Assembly: GCA_026414245.1 (NCBI GenBank) | Contig: JAOAJJ010000020.1 | Span: 5,173 to 11,723, forward strand | DNA length: 6,551 bases | DNA from: Candidatus Bathyarchaeota archaeon | GTDB taxonomy: Archaea; Thermoproteota; Bathyarchaeia; Bathyarchaeales; DTEX01 | Direction: 5' to 3' | Part shown: piece after piece, positions 1 to 5,979 of the stretch | Layout of the letters: each line of letters begins with the position of its first letter | Numbering within the stretch: position 1 is the first letter of the stretch | Translations under genes and position numbers: made by a program | The notes under the pieces: generated by a model | Told to the model about the DNA's origin: nothing | Databases searched by the model: none | Seen by the model: the letters and a program-made list of their open reading frames with translations, nothing else

Positions 1-16
1 TGTGTATAAGAGACAG
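1..16. other. Residual Nextera/Tn5 mosaic-end sequencing adapter
   Basis: Bases 1-16 read TGTGTATAAGAGACAG, identical to the last 16 bases of the 19-bp Tn5 mosaic end (AGATGTGTATAAGAGACAG) used in Nextera-type libraries. Sitting exactly at the edge of the sequence, this is best explained as untrimmed adapter and not as a natural transposon end. Genomic sequence should be taken to begin at base 17. No adapter remnant is visible at the other end. Confidence 0.93.
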
Positions 17-112
17 GTGCTGGTTAAGGAGACTCATGGCGTGGGGTTAGAAGAAGCTGAACCTGACCGAACAGTACGCTATAAAGGGAAGAAAATAGTC
101 GTCAAGTTTTGA
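17..112 (+). CDS. 3' end of an unrecognised gene (partial, last 31 codons)
   Basis: One frame is open from the adapter junction to a TGA at 110-112, giving 31 residues that start VLVKETHGVGLEEAEPD and end KGKKIVVKF. The other two plus-strand frames meet stops within this stretch (TAA at 25-27 in one, TAG at 48-50 in the other). The composition, rich in Lys, Glu and Val with a basic, beta-strand-like tail, looks like a genuine C-terminus, but I do not recognise the family. The start lies off the contig. It runs in the same direction as tldD, but the 135-base gap with TATA-like elements suggests a separate transcript. It could be chance, since 31 codons is short. Confidence 0.5.
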   Translation: MLVKETHGVGLEEAEPDRTVRYKGKKIVVKF

Positions 113-154
113 TTCCGGAGGCAAAGAACCTAGCTGGGCGGCGCTTAATCTTCC

Positions 155-167
155 TTATTTAAATTTT
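155..167 (+). promoter_or_regulatory. Distal TATA-like / T-rich element upstream of tldD
   Basis: The AT-rich stretch TTATTTAAATTTT resembles an archaeal TATA box and lies about 85 bases before the tldD start. It could drive a longer tldD leader. Its T-rich end, about 45 bases after the stop of the upstream partial gene, could equally act as a U-rich terminator for that gene. The sequence does not separate the two readings. Confidence 0.3.
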
Positions 168-199
168 GGTTCAGCGAAGGTTTAGATGGATCTAGTTAA

Positions 200-209
200 C
201 CTTATATGT
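200..209 (+). promoter_or_regulatory. Candidate proximal TATA box of the tldDE operon
   Basis: CTTATATG at 201-208 is the TATA-like element closest to tldD. Archaeal transcription usually starts about 25 bases downstream, which would place the start near 230 and leave a leader of only about 15-20 bases. That agrees with the absence of any Shine-Dalgarno sequence before the tldD start and suggests a very short-leader transcript. This is inference from spacing only. Confidence 0.35.
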
Positions 210-247
210 TTCCCGTCCAGTAATTCATTAAGCATTATTAGCCATGG

Positions 248-1651
248 TTGGTGCCTATTTTGAGGGATCTTCTTGAATCGATTGTTGAGGGCGGATTGGC
301 TAAAGGAGCCAGCTTCTGTGAAGTCAGATACTTTGAGGAGAGAAGTAGCGGTATAGGTGTTGAAAATGGTGTAGCAAAGGTTCTCTCTTCAGGAATTTTG
401 AGGGGTATAGGGGTAAGGGTTATTGTGGATGGGCGCTGGGGGTTCGCATCAACTAACGTTGTCACAAAGGAGAGCGCTGAGAAAGCTTTAACAGACGCTA
501 TAGGATGCGCTAGATCCATAACCGCTTACTCCGGGGAGGAAGCGAGAATAATTGAGGTTGAACCCTCGGTTGACTCTATTAAACATGAGGTTAAGATTAA
601 CCCGGAAGACATTGATCCGGAGGGGAAAGTTAAGAGGGTTCTTGAGTTGGAGAAGGCTGCGAGGGGTTTTAGCGATAGGGTGAAAGACGTGTTTGTAAAT
701 TATAGAGATGTTTTAACTAAGGTTGCCGTATGCAATTCCCTTGGAACCTTTGTCGAGGAGATTGCTCCGAGAATACTTATATCGTGTCGGGTAATAGCGA
801 AGGAGGGCGATAACATGCAGGAAGGATATGAAAGGATCGGTAATGTAGCCGGATACGAGTTAATTGAAAATATTTCCGCGGAAGACTTCTCCCTAAAGGC
901 TGCGAAGAGAGCCGTCGACCTACTGGGTGCACATCCCCCTCCTAGAGGCATGTATACGGTCGTCGTGGATCCTAAGGTTGGAGGCTTATTTGTCCACGAG
1001 GCTATTGGGCATAACAGTGAAGGCGACTTAGTTTTTAGTGGGGGGTCAATAATATCCGACAAAATGGGGCAGAAGATAGCGAGCGACCTCGTAACGATAA
1101 TTGATGACCCAACGAGGGACAGCTATGGGCGCTTCACCTATGATCATGAGGGGGTTAGGGCTAGACCTCACACGATAATAAGAAACGGAGTTTTAGTCGG
1201 TTTTCTGCATTCGCTGGAATCCGCCGCTAAACTTGGCGGCAAACCCGAAGGGAGCGCTAGGGCTCAGTCGCATCACTATCCGCCTATCGTGCGCATGTCA
1301 AACACATATCTTGCGCCGGGAGACATGAGCCTCGAAGAAATTCTTGAAGATGTTGATGTCGGCGTTTATCTCTCCGGCTCCCAGTATGGTTATGTTGAAT
1401 CAGAGAAAGGCCAGTTCACATGTAAGGTTGAGGAAGCATGGCTGATAAGGGGAGGCGAGTTCACGGAGCGTTTAAGAGATGTTGCCGTAAGCGGATTAAC
1501 CCTTGAAGCCCTAAAGAACATAACCGCTGTGGGGAGAGACCTGAAGGTGGAGATGCCTGGAATGTGCGGTAAATCCGGGCAGAGCATGTTTGTTGACGCT
1601 GGAGCACCGCATTTTAGGATAGATGGTATAGTTGTCGGTGGGAGGAGATAA
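248..1651 (+). CDS. tldD: TldD-type zinc metallopeptidase, catalytic subunit
   Basis: Catalytic partner of the cytoplasmic TldD/TldE heterodimer, a protease family that degrades unfolded peptides. In bacteria it trims leader peptides such as that of microcin B17 and degrades the CcdA antitoxin. The 467-residue product is close to the usual family length. The zinc motif HEAIGH (HExxxH) is at residues 250-255, and the conserved C-terminal MPGMCGKSGQ segment around residue 440 supplies the expected third ligand, C440. Roughly residues 1-230 form the N-terminal domain and 230-467 the catalytic and C-terminal region. The start is TTG at 248 or GTG at 251; an in-frame TAG at 239-241 excludes anything further upstream. 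No Shine-Dalgarno precedes it, so a leaderless or short-leader message is likely. tldE follows after 2 bases, so the two are cotranscribed. The natural substrate is unknown, and no RiPP precursor or antitoxin gene is visible nearby. Confidence 0.95.
   Translation: MVPILRDLLESIVEGGLAKGASFCEVRYFEERSSGIGVENGVAKVLSSGILRGIGVRVIVDGRWGFASTNVVTKESAEKALTDAIGCARSITAYSGEEARIIEVEPSVDSIKHEVKINPEDIDPEGKVKRVLELEKAARGFSDRVKDVFVNYRDVLTKVAVCNSLGTFVEEIAPRILISCRVIAKEGDNMQEGYERIGNVAGYELIENISAEDFSLKAAKRAVDLLGAHPPPRGMYTVVVDPKVGGLFVHEAIGHNSEGDLVFSGGSIISDKMGQKIASDLVTIIDDPTRDSYGRFTYDHEGVRARPHTIIRNGVLVGFLHSLESAAKLGGKPEGSARAQSHHYPPIVRMSNTYLAPGDMSLEEILEDVDVGVYLSGSQYGYVESEKGQFTCKVEEAWLIRGGEFTERLRDVAVSGLTLEALKNITAVGRDLKVEMPGMCGKSGQSMFVDAGAPHFRIDGIVVGGRR
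1641..1647 (+). promoter_or_regulatory. Shine-Dalgarno site of tldE
   Basis: GGAGGAG ends 6 bases before the GTG at 1654 and lies within the last codons of tldD (the Gly-Gly-Arg-Arg tail). It fixes the GTG start. The overlapping ATG at 1652 is followed at once by TGA and cannot be the start. Confidence 0.75.
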
Positions 1652-1653
1652 AT

Positions 1654-2997
1654 GTGAGTGGAGTAGATATATTTACACCCGTTGAAAAGGCCGCCCGCCT
1701 CCTCTCCAAGCTCGACGTAGACTTCTACGATGTCTTCGCGTCCTTCTCTAGGACTTTAAGCATTAGCATCCTCGGTAGGGGGATTAGGGAAGCCTATTCG
1801 AGAGTAGATGTCGGCATAGGAGTTAGAGTCTTCAAAAATAAAGGTATGGGCGTAGCCTTCTCACAAAGCCTAGAGGATACCGACGTAGAGGCAACAGTTA
1901 AGAAGGCTGTTGGGTTCGCTAGAGCCGCGCAGCCAGACCCATACTTTAAAGGTATACCTGGACCATCCAAGGCTCCGGAAGTTTCCGGGTTATGTGATAG
2001 CGCAATAGTCCACTTAACTCTCGAGGAGGCTGGCGGATTTTCGAAAGAGATGATTGATGCGGCTGAGAGGGTTCGGGGAGGCGCAACGTTTTTCGGCGGT
2101 TTCGGTGCCAGCCATGCTAGAGGATATTTGGTGGCGTCGACTGGTGTGGCGGTTGAGGTGGAAAAGACTTTAGCATCAGCCTATATTCAACCAATATATA
2201 GGGAGGGGGGCGATGTAGGGAGCTCCTACGAATTTGACTACGCTGTATCACTGAGCGAGATAGATCCACATTGGATTGGGAGGCAGGCTGCCGAAAAAGC
2301 GATAGCGCAGTTTGGCTCTAGAAGAATTGAAAGCGGCTTTCTACCGCTGATTTTGCTCCCAGAAGCATCTGCCTCATTATTCTCCAGCCTGCTATCGGCG
2401 TTGTCGGGCGAAGCAGCCGCTAAGGGGAGAACATTCGCCTCCAATACTTTGGGTAAGCAGATAGGTCCAGAAGACCTTGAGGTTCTTGACGATGGAACAA
2501 TCCCCGGGGCTATAGCTAGCAGCACATATGATGGCGAGGGGGTTCCAAAAAAACCGTTAAGGGTTGTGGAGAAGGGCAGGGTTCTCTCATTCCTTCACAA
2601 CTCTTATTCCGCTGGGATAATGAATGTTAAGTCGACTGGTCACGCTATTAGAGGCGGCTACAGTGGGAACGTTGGCGCTGGACCGAGCAACATTAGAGTT
2701 AAGCCTGGAGATAGCGCTTTAGACGAGATCATTTCTGAGACAAAGAGGGGTATTCTGGTTCAGAACGCATCTTTCTCGCCCAATATGGTTTCAGGGGAGT
2801 TTTCGACAACCATAGACGAAGGTTTTCTGGTGGAAGACGGGGTGAAAAAGCATCCCGTGAAGAATCTGATGGCTGGCGGACACATATTAGATCTATTCAA
2901 GAACATCGAGATGATATCTAAGGAGGGACGGACATTCGGCAAAGGCCACTTCTTTCCAGCTGTGAAAATTAAGGATGTGAAGCTTTCAGGAAAGTAG
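1654..2997 (+). CDS. tldE: TldE/PmbA-type protein, non-catalytic partner of TldD
   Basis: A 447-residue PmbA/TldE family protein. TldE shares the TldD fold but lacks the metal site; it pairs with TldD and helps form the substrate-binding cleft. As expected, no HExxxH is present. Family-typical segments include DGEGVPKKP (residues 293-301), the NxxSTGHAIRGGYSGN-like stretch (about 324-339), the glycine-rich SPNMVSGEFS (375-384), and the C-terminal AGGHILDLFKNI (407-418), with its family-typical Pro at 435 (FFPAV). The start is GTG at 1654, set by a strong GGAGGAG site inside the end of tldD; the stop-to-start gap is 2 bases, so translation is probably coupled. No truncation or frameshift is seen. 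The gene ends 40 bases before the convergent metF stop. Family assignment is firm; substrate and physiological role are not evident from the window. Confidence 0.93.
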   Translation: MSGVDIFTPVEKAARLLSKLDVDFYDVFASFSRTLSISILGRGIREAYSRVDVGIGVRVFKNKGMGVAFSQSLEDTDVEATVKKAVGFARAAQPDPYFKGIPGPSKAPEVSGLCDSAIVHLTLEEAGGFSKEMIDAAERVRGGATFFGGFGASHARGYLVASTGVAVEVEKTLASAYIQPIYREGGDVGSSYEFDYAVSLSEIDPHWIGRQAAEKAIAQFGSRRIESGFLPLILLPEASASLFSSLLSALSGEAAAKGRTFASNTLGKQIGPEDLEVLDDGTIPGAIASSTYDGEGVPKKPLRVVEKGRVLSFLHNSYSAGIMNVKSTGHAIRGGYSGNVGAGPSNIRVKPGDSALDEIISETKRGILVQNASFSPNMVSGEFSTTIDEGFLVEDGVKKHPVKNLMAGGHILDLFKNIEMISKEGRTFGKGHFFPAVKIKDVKLSGK

Positions 2998-3037
2998 AAG
3001 TATAGCTGTTTTCTCCACGCTGTCTAGTTAGGCTTAG

Positions 3038-3973
3038 CTATGCGCCCTCAACGCGCTCAATCAGCGGGCCGACAACCTCGGGATAACCCACAGCCATTAT
3101 ATGAATGCCCTTACAGGACGGCTTCTTTTTCACAGCCCTTATGAAGTCGAAAAAGTATTCTATATTATACTCATCAAACCTCTTTCTTCGCTCTTTTTTA
3201 TCAGATATCTCAGAGATCTTCTTGAGGTTATCTAGGAACTCTGCTGGAACCTGAACCCCGGGAACATGCTTAGCGAAGTATTCTGCTTGACCATATGATC
3301 TTGGCGGAAATATTCCTATTAGAAACGCGGCATCTATATGCCTAACAGCGTCTAGAAAGTCTAACGCAACATTAACGTCAAAAACAACCTGCGTCTGGAA
3401 GAACTCCGCCCCAACCTCAGCTTTACGCTCAATCTTAAGGACTTCGACTTCCAGAGGCTTGAAATTCGGGTTTGCTGCTGCCCCAATGTTAAACTGTGGG
3501 CGCGGCCCATGAATCTCGTTTCCATCGATGTCTCTGCCCTCATAGACCATTCTATGCATCAAGTCCACGAGCTGCGTTCCATCTAAATCATATACCGGCA
3601 TAGCTGTCGGCATATCGCCTTGCCTAGTGTGATCGCCTGTTAGCGCTAAAACATTCCTTATGCCTAAGGCTGCCGCACCCAATAAGTCTGAAACGAGCGC
3701 TAGGCGGTTCCTATCGCTGCATCTAAGCTGATATATTACTTCGAGCCCTGTCTCCCTCTGGATTACATAGCTTGCAACGAGACTGCTTATGGCGCCCAAG
3801 CTCTTTGGATTGTCTGTGACGTTTGCTGCAACTATTCTCCCAGTCTCCTTCAATGTTTTCGCCCAAGAAATAACTTCGGATAAGTCTATCGCCTTATGGG
3901 GCTCTAGTTCCCCAGTATACACAAATTTTCCATCAAGTATGTTTTTCATCAAGTTAGAGAAGGCTTGAACCAT
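3038..3973 (-). CDS. metF: Methylenetetrahydrofolate reductase, MetF type
   Basis: FAD-dependent TIM-barrel enzyme converting methylene- to methyl-tetrahydrofolate (or a related pterin), the last step of the methyl branch of the Wood-Ljungdahl pathway; it may also run oxidatively. The 311 residues match the bacterial catalytic length. Residues aligning with E. coli MetF are kept: E22 in GELEP (E. coli E28), ALTGD at 110-114 with D114 (E. coli D120, near the flavin), and Q195 in FQTQVVFD (E. coli Q183, folate contact). AAANPN at 165-170 corresponds to the barrel strand binding FAD. The start is ATG at 3973, 2 bases after the metV stop, with GGAGG at 3984-3988 about 10 bases upstream. Its place behind metV and an MvhD-like carrier suggests electrons come from ferredoxin or hydrogenase rather than NAD(P)H. 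In an archaeon the C1 carrier could be tetrahydrofolate or tetrahydromethanopterin; the sequence does not decide. Confidence 0.93.
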   Translation of the reverse strand: MVQAFSNLMKNILDGKFVYTGELEPHKAIDLSEVISWAKTLKETGRIVAANVTDNPKSLGAISSLVASYVIQRETGLEVIYQLRCSDRNRLALVSDLLGAAALGIRNVLALTGDHTRQGDMPTAMPVYDLDGTQLVDLMHRMVYEGRDIDGNEIHGPRPQFNIGAAANPNFKPLEVEVLKIERKAEVGAEFFQTQVVFDVNVALDFLDAVRHIDAAFLIGIFPPRSYGQAEYFAKHVPGVQVPAEFLDNLKKISEISDKKERRKRFDEYNIEYFFDFIRAVKKKPSCKGIHIMAVGYPEVVGPLIERVEGA

Positions 3974-3975
3974 CC

Positions 3976-4668
3976 TTAGACAACCTCCAGAAGCCTTGGT
4001 GAACTTGAAATGACCCTGTTCCTTGGGGGCCTATACTTCCTAAACAAGTCTAGTCTATTCAGCTTCTTCAGCCTTTGGTAAATTAAATACCATGCGCAGT
4101 CTTTAGCGATAGTCTTTATAACTTTTCCAGTTTCATCTCTTACTTCGAATGGGACCTCACATTTTCCATCAACGCATCCACCGCAAGGACCATTTAATAT
4201 GCCCTTTGGGCAGTTAGTTATTGGGCATATGCCGCCTGTCTCTCCTAATAAGCATTCCCCGCAAGCCTTACACTTTTCATGCATTATGCCGCCTTCTCTT
4301 TCCTGTGAGCCGATGAAGACGGTATTTTGACCTGGGTAAACCGGGATTTCTGGGAAAACTTCCACTAGGGTTTGAACGCCGACGCCGCATGCGAGAGACA
4401 GAATTGCATTGATGCCTTCCAGCTGCGGCGTTAGGGTTGTCGAGCAAATGTGGTTATCGCATTGCATAGGTATAGTGGTAGCTCTGCATTTAAGGTTGGT
4501 TTTACCCTTAAGTTTAGCTCCCATCTCGATAAGCATAGCGTAGGTCATCGCTTCCCTTAATCCTCTCGGAGGCTGAGTACAACCGTCGCAGCCAACGACG
4601 AGTACGCTTTCGTAGGGTAGTAGAAAGCCCAGTATTTCGTTTAAAGGCTTCTCTTTAACAATTATCAT
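3976..4668 (-). CDS. metV: MetV, Fe-S/zinc partner subunit of methylenetetrahydrofolate reductase
   Basis: Matches the MTHFR C-terminal/MetV family, the small cysteine-rich partner of MetF in MetVF-type reductases of acetogens, thought to pass electrons to the MetF flavin. From the ATG at 4668 it has 230 residues and 15 cysteines: CDGC (27-30), single Cys at 61, 70, 75 and 94, CxxCxxC at 133-139, then C148, C153, the family-typical GPCGGC (C162, C165), C170 and C191. This implies more than one metal site. The frame also opens with a GTG at 4680 directly abutting the upstream stop, but that GTG has no ribosome site, whereas GTGAGGG (4680-4674) lies 5 bases before the ATG at 4668; I prefer the ATG, whose product begins MIIVKEKPLNEI like its relatives. 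It sits between the Fd/MvhD gene and metF with almost no spacing, so all three are probably one complex. Confidence 0.88.
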   Translation of the reverse strand: MIIVKEKPLNEILGFLLPYESVLVVGCDGCTQPPRGLREAMTYAMLIEMGAKLKGKTNLKCRATTIPMQCDNHICSTTLTPQLEGINAILSLACGVGVQTLVEVFPEIPVYPGQNTVFIGSQEREGGIMHEKCKACGECLLGETGGICPITNCPKGILNGPCGGCVDGKCEVPFEVRDETGKVIKTIAKDCAWYLIYQRLKKLNRLDLFRKYRPPRNRVISSSPRLLEVV

Positions 4669-4673
4669 ATGGA

Positions 4674-4680
4674 CCCTCAC
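4674..4680 (-). promoter_or_regulatory. Shine-Dalgarno site deciding the metV start
   Basis: On the minus strand GTGAGGG runs from 4680 to 4674 and is followed by 5 bases and then the ATG at 4668. It directly follows the TAA of the upstream gene. This makes the ATG at 4668 a better start than the GTG at 4680, which has no purine-rich site before it. Confidence 0.5.
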
Positions 4681-5838
4681 TTATAGGTGTATTTTACTCA
4701 TGAATAATTTAATTTGATCATCTATCTCCCCTAAATATTTTGGCGATGCGAAGCATATTTCAAGCCTATTTTCAAGGTTAACTTGTCTGAGAAGACTTTT
4801 AAGCGCAATTATATGCCTTTCAGCCAGCTCATTACCCCTCTCAAATTTACACTCGCCTTTTTTGCAGGCTAATATTAGAACACCATCAAACCCCTCACTG
4901 AAAGCATGGAGAACATATAGTGGGTTAATCATGCTTGAGCATGGGATCTCAAAAAACGCAATGTTCTCCCTAACGTAAGAGCGATGAGTATCTGGCGTTG
5001 GGAAGTTGGCCCACTGACAATAGAATACAGCTATCATCGGGCCATAACCCCTCGATTTTGCCTCGCTAATGAATGAGCGATGTTTAGAGATGGTTTCTAA
5101 GATTAAGTTGTTTTCAAACCCCTCTAAGTTGATCGCTAGAGACGGGCAAACAGCTACACATGCACCGCAGCCGGAGCAAGAAGCTTCATCGAGTTGCGCC
5201 ACGCCCGGCGGCATAATCTTTATTGCGCTATTTGGGCATGTATACGCGCAGTTTCCGCAACCTATACACCGATATTTATTAATGTATGCTTTTATAGAGC
5301 TCCTCACGAATGACAAAGCATCGCTGTTTAATCCGATCTGGCTGAGCAGTTTCTGTAGTAATAGAAAGCGGGATACGCTTATATTGCTCCCAACTTTAAA
5401 CCGGCACTTATTGTCTTCGCAGGGTATAATCAATATCCTTTTCACACCAGCCTCTATCACTTTAAGCAAGAACTCTGGCGGTATTCGACTAACGCATGGC
5501 ACATATAATTGAGCCCAGTCATCTAGTGCTCCATTCTTCCTCAAGCTCTCTCTTAACTCGGGTCTTATTATTGCCCCCCTACACATTAATACTAGGTTAT
5601 TTTTCCGCATCTTTTCAACGTGTTCAGAGAGGAGGGCGACTTTATAATAGGCTATTTCTATGGATGATGATGGGCACGCGCTGAAACATATTCCGCAAAC
5701 TTGACACTTCTCAATATCTAAAGCCACCTCTCCAGATTCTCTATTAAAGGATATTGCTTCAAAAGGGCATATTGAAGAGCATATGATGCATCTGCTACAA
5801 TACTCATCACGTATCTTTACGCTTCTCTCATTCAACAT
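4681..5838 (-). CDS. Tandem ferredoxin-MvhD / ferredoxin-MvhD iron-sulfur electron-transfer protein
   Basis: A 385-residue cytoplasmic electron carrier with a duplicated plan. Ferredoxin module 1 has CxxCxxCxxxCP at 14-25 and 45-56, and module 2 the same at 191-202 and 221-232: four predicted [4Fe-4S] clusters. Each is followed by an MvhD/FlpD-like domain (hydrogenase delta subunit, binding [2Fe-2S]): Cys 86, 115, 140 and 145, then Cys 274, 300, 325 and 330. The last three Cys have identical spacing in both halves (25, then 5). The second half is closest to classical MvhD (CQWANFPTPDT, AFSEGFDGVLILACKKGEC). MvhD normally links a [NiFe]-hydrogenase to HdrA; no HdrA flavin domain is present here. 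The ATG at 5838 is preceded by GGAGAG 8 bases upstream. It is the first gene of the metV-metF operon, so it probably delivers electrons to MetV or withdraws them. It has no membrane segments. It might instead be a relic of an HdrA-MvhD or QmoB-like protein. Confidence 0.85.
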   Translation of the reverse strand: MLNERSVKIRDEYCSRCIICSSICPFEAISFNRESGEVALDIEKCQVCGICFSACPSSSIEIAYYKVALLSEHVEKMRKNNLVLMCRGAIIRPELRESLRKNGALDDWAQLYVPCVSRIPPEFLLKVIEAGVKRILIIPCEDNKCRFKVGSNISVSRFLLLQKLLSQIGLNSDALSFVRSSIKAYINKYRCIGCGNCAYTCPNSAIKIMPPGVAQLDEASCSGCGACVAVCPSLAINLEGFENNLILETISKHRSFISEAKSRGYGPMIAVFYCQWANFPTPDTHRSYVRENIAFFEIPCSSMINPLYVLHAFSEGFDGVLILACKKGECKFERGNELAERHIIALKSLLRQVNLENRLEICFASPKYLGEIDDQIKLFMSKIHL

Positions 5839-5979
5839 TTAAATTCTCTCCGTAAACATTAGACGTAATTTTTACCACTGTTAGCAGTCTCTTATTTTAG
5901 AGAAAGAGAAAAGGAATAAATAATTTATCTTTTACTATTGTCAGATGATCATTATCTATTGTCCGCTTCATTTGTTGCT
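5839..5979 (-). promoter_or_regulatory. Promoter and leader region of the Fd/MvhD-metV-metF operon
   Basis: This non-coding gap separates the hydrogenase protease stop from the Fd/MvhD start. On the minus strand it holds, in order: a palindrome flanked by repeats (5935-5963), an AT-rich TATA-like stretch (AAATTATTTATT, about 5917-5928), a pyrimidine-rich tract (5899-5916), and a ribosome site GGAGAG (5846-5851). A start about 25 bases past the TATA-like element would give a leader of roughly 55 bases. The pyrimidine tract could also serve as a U-rich terminator for the upstream hydrogenase transcript. So the reductase operon may have its own promoter, or be partly read through from the protease gene, which is on the same strand. 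Confidence 0.4.
5935..5963. repeat. CTATTGTC direct repeats flanking an ATGATCAT palindrome (possible operator)
   Basis: On the plus strand CTATTGTC occurs at 5935-5942 and again at 5956-5963, exactly 21 bases apart (two helical turns). The perfect 8-base palindrome ATGATCAT (5945-5952) lies between them. The array is immediately upstream of the TATA-like element of the minus-strand operon, where an archaeal activator would bind. No known regulator motif is recognised. Confidence 0.3.

Noticed and set aside
1..19. Transposon end / insertion sequence at the left edge
   Set aside because: The match is to the engineered Nextera adapter at the exact contig edge, with no transposase gene nearby.
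700..1062. 120-codon minus-strand open frame inside tldD, and similar ones at 238-519, 1390-1587, 2238-2525 and 2760-2942
   Set aside because: All are shadows of the tldD and tldE coding frames, with no family resemblance and no ribosome sites that I could see.
248..2997. TldDE as part of a RiPP or toxin-antitoxin locus
   Set aside because: No precursor peptide, modification enzyme or toxin/antitoxin gene is visible in the intergenic space on either side, so only the general peptidase role can be supported.
3002..3041. Inverted repeat ATAGCT / AGCTAT and a short T-run between the convergent tldE and metF genes, as a bidirectional terminator
   Set aside because: The stem is only 6 bp with a 28-base loop, the T-run (3009-3012) is only four bases and the minus strand has no U-rich tract, so a terminator cannot be supported.
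5069..5512. 147-codon open frame on the plus strand
   Set aside because: It lies wholly antisense to the Fd/MvhD gene, whose frame carries four intact cluster motifs. The antisense product has no recognisable domain, and its length follows from the codon pattern of the real gene.
5888..5903. Small hairpin TCTCT-N6-AGAGA in the leader of the Fd/MvhD operon
   Set aside because: A 5-bp AT-containing stem beside a purine tract is expected by chance, and no riboswitch-like structure surrounds it.
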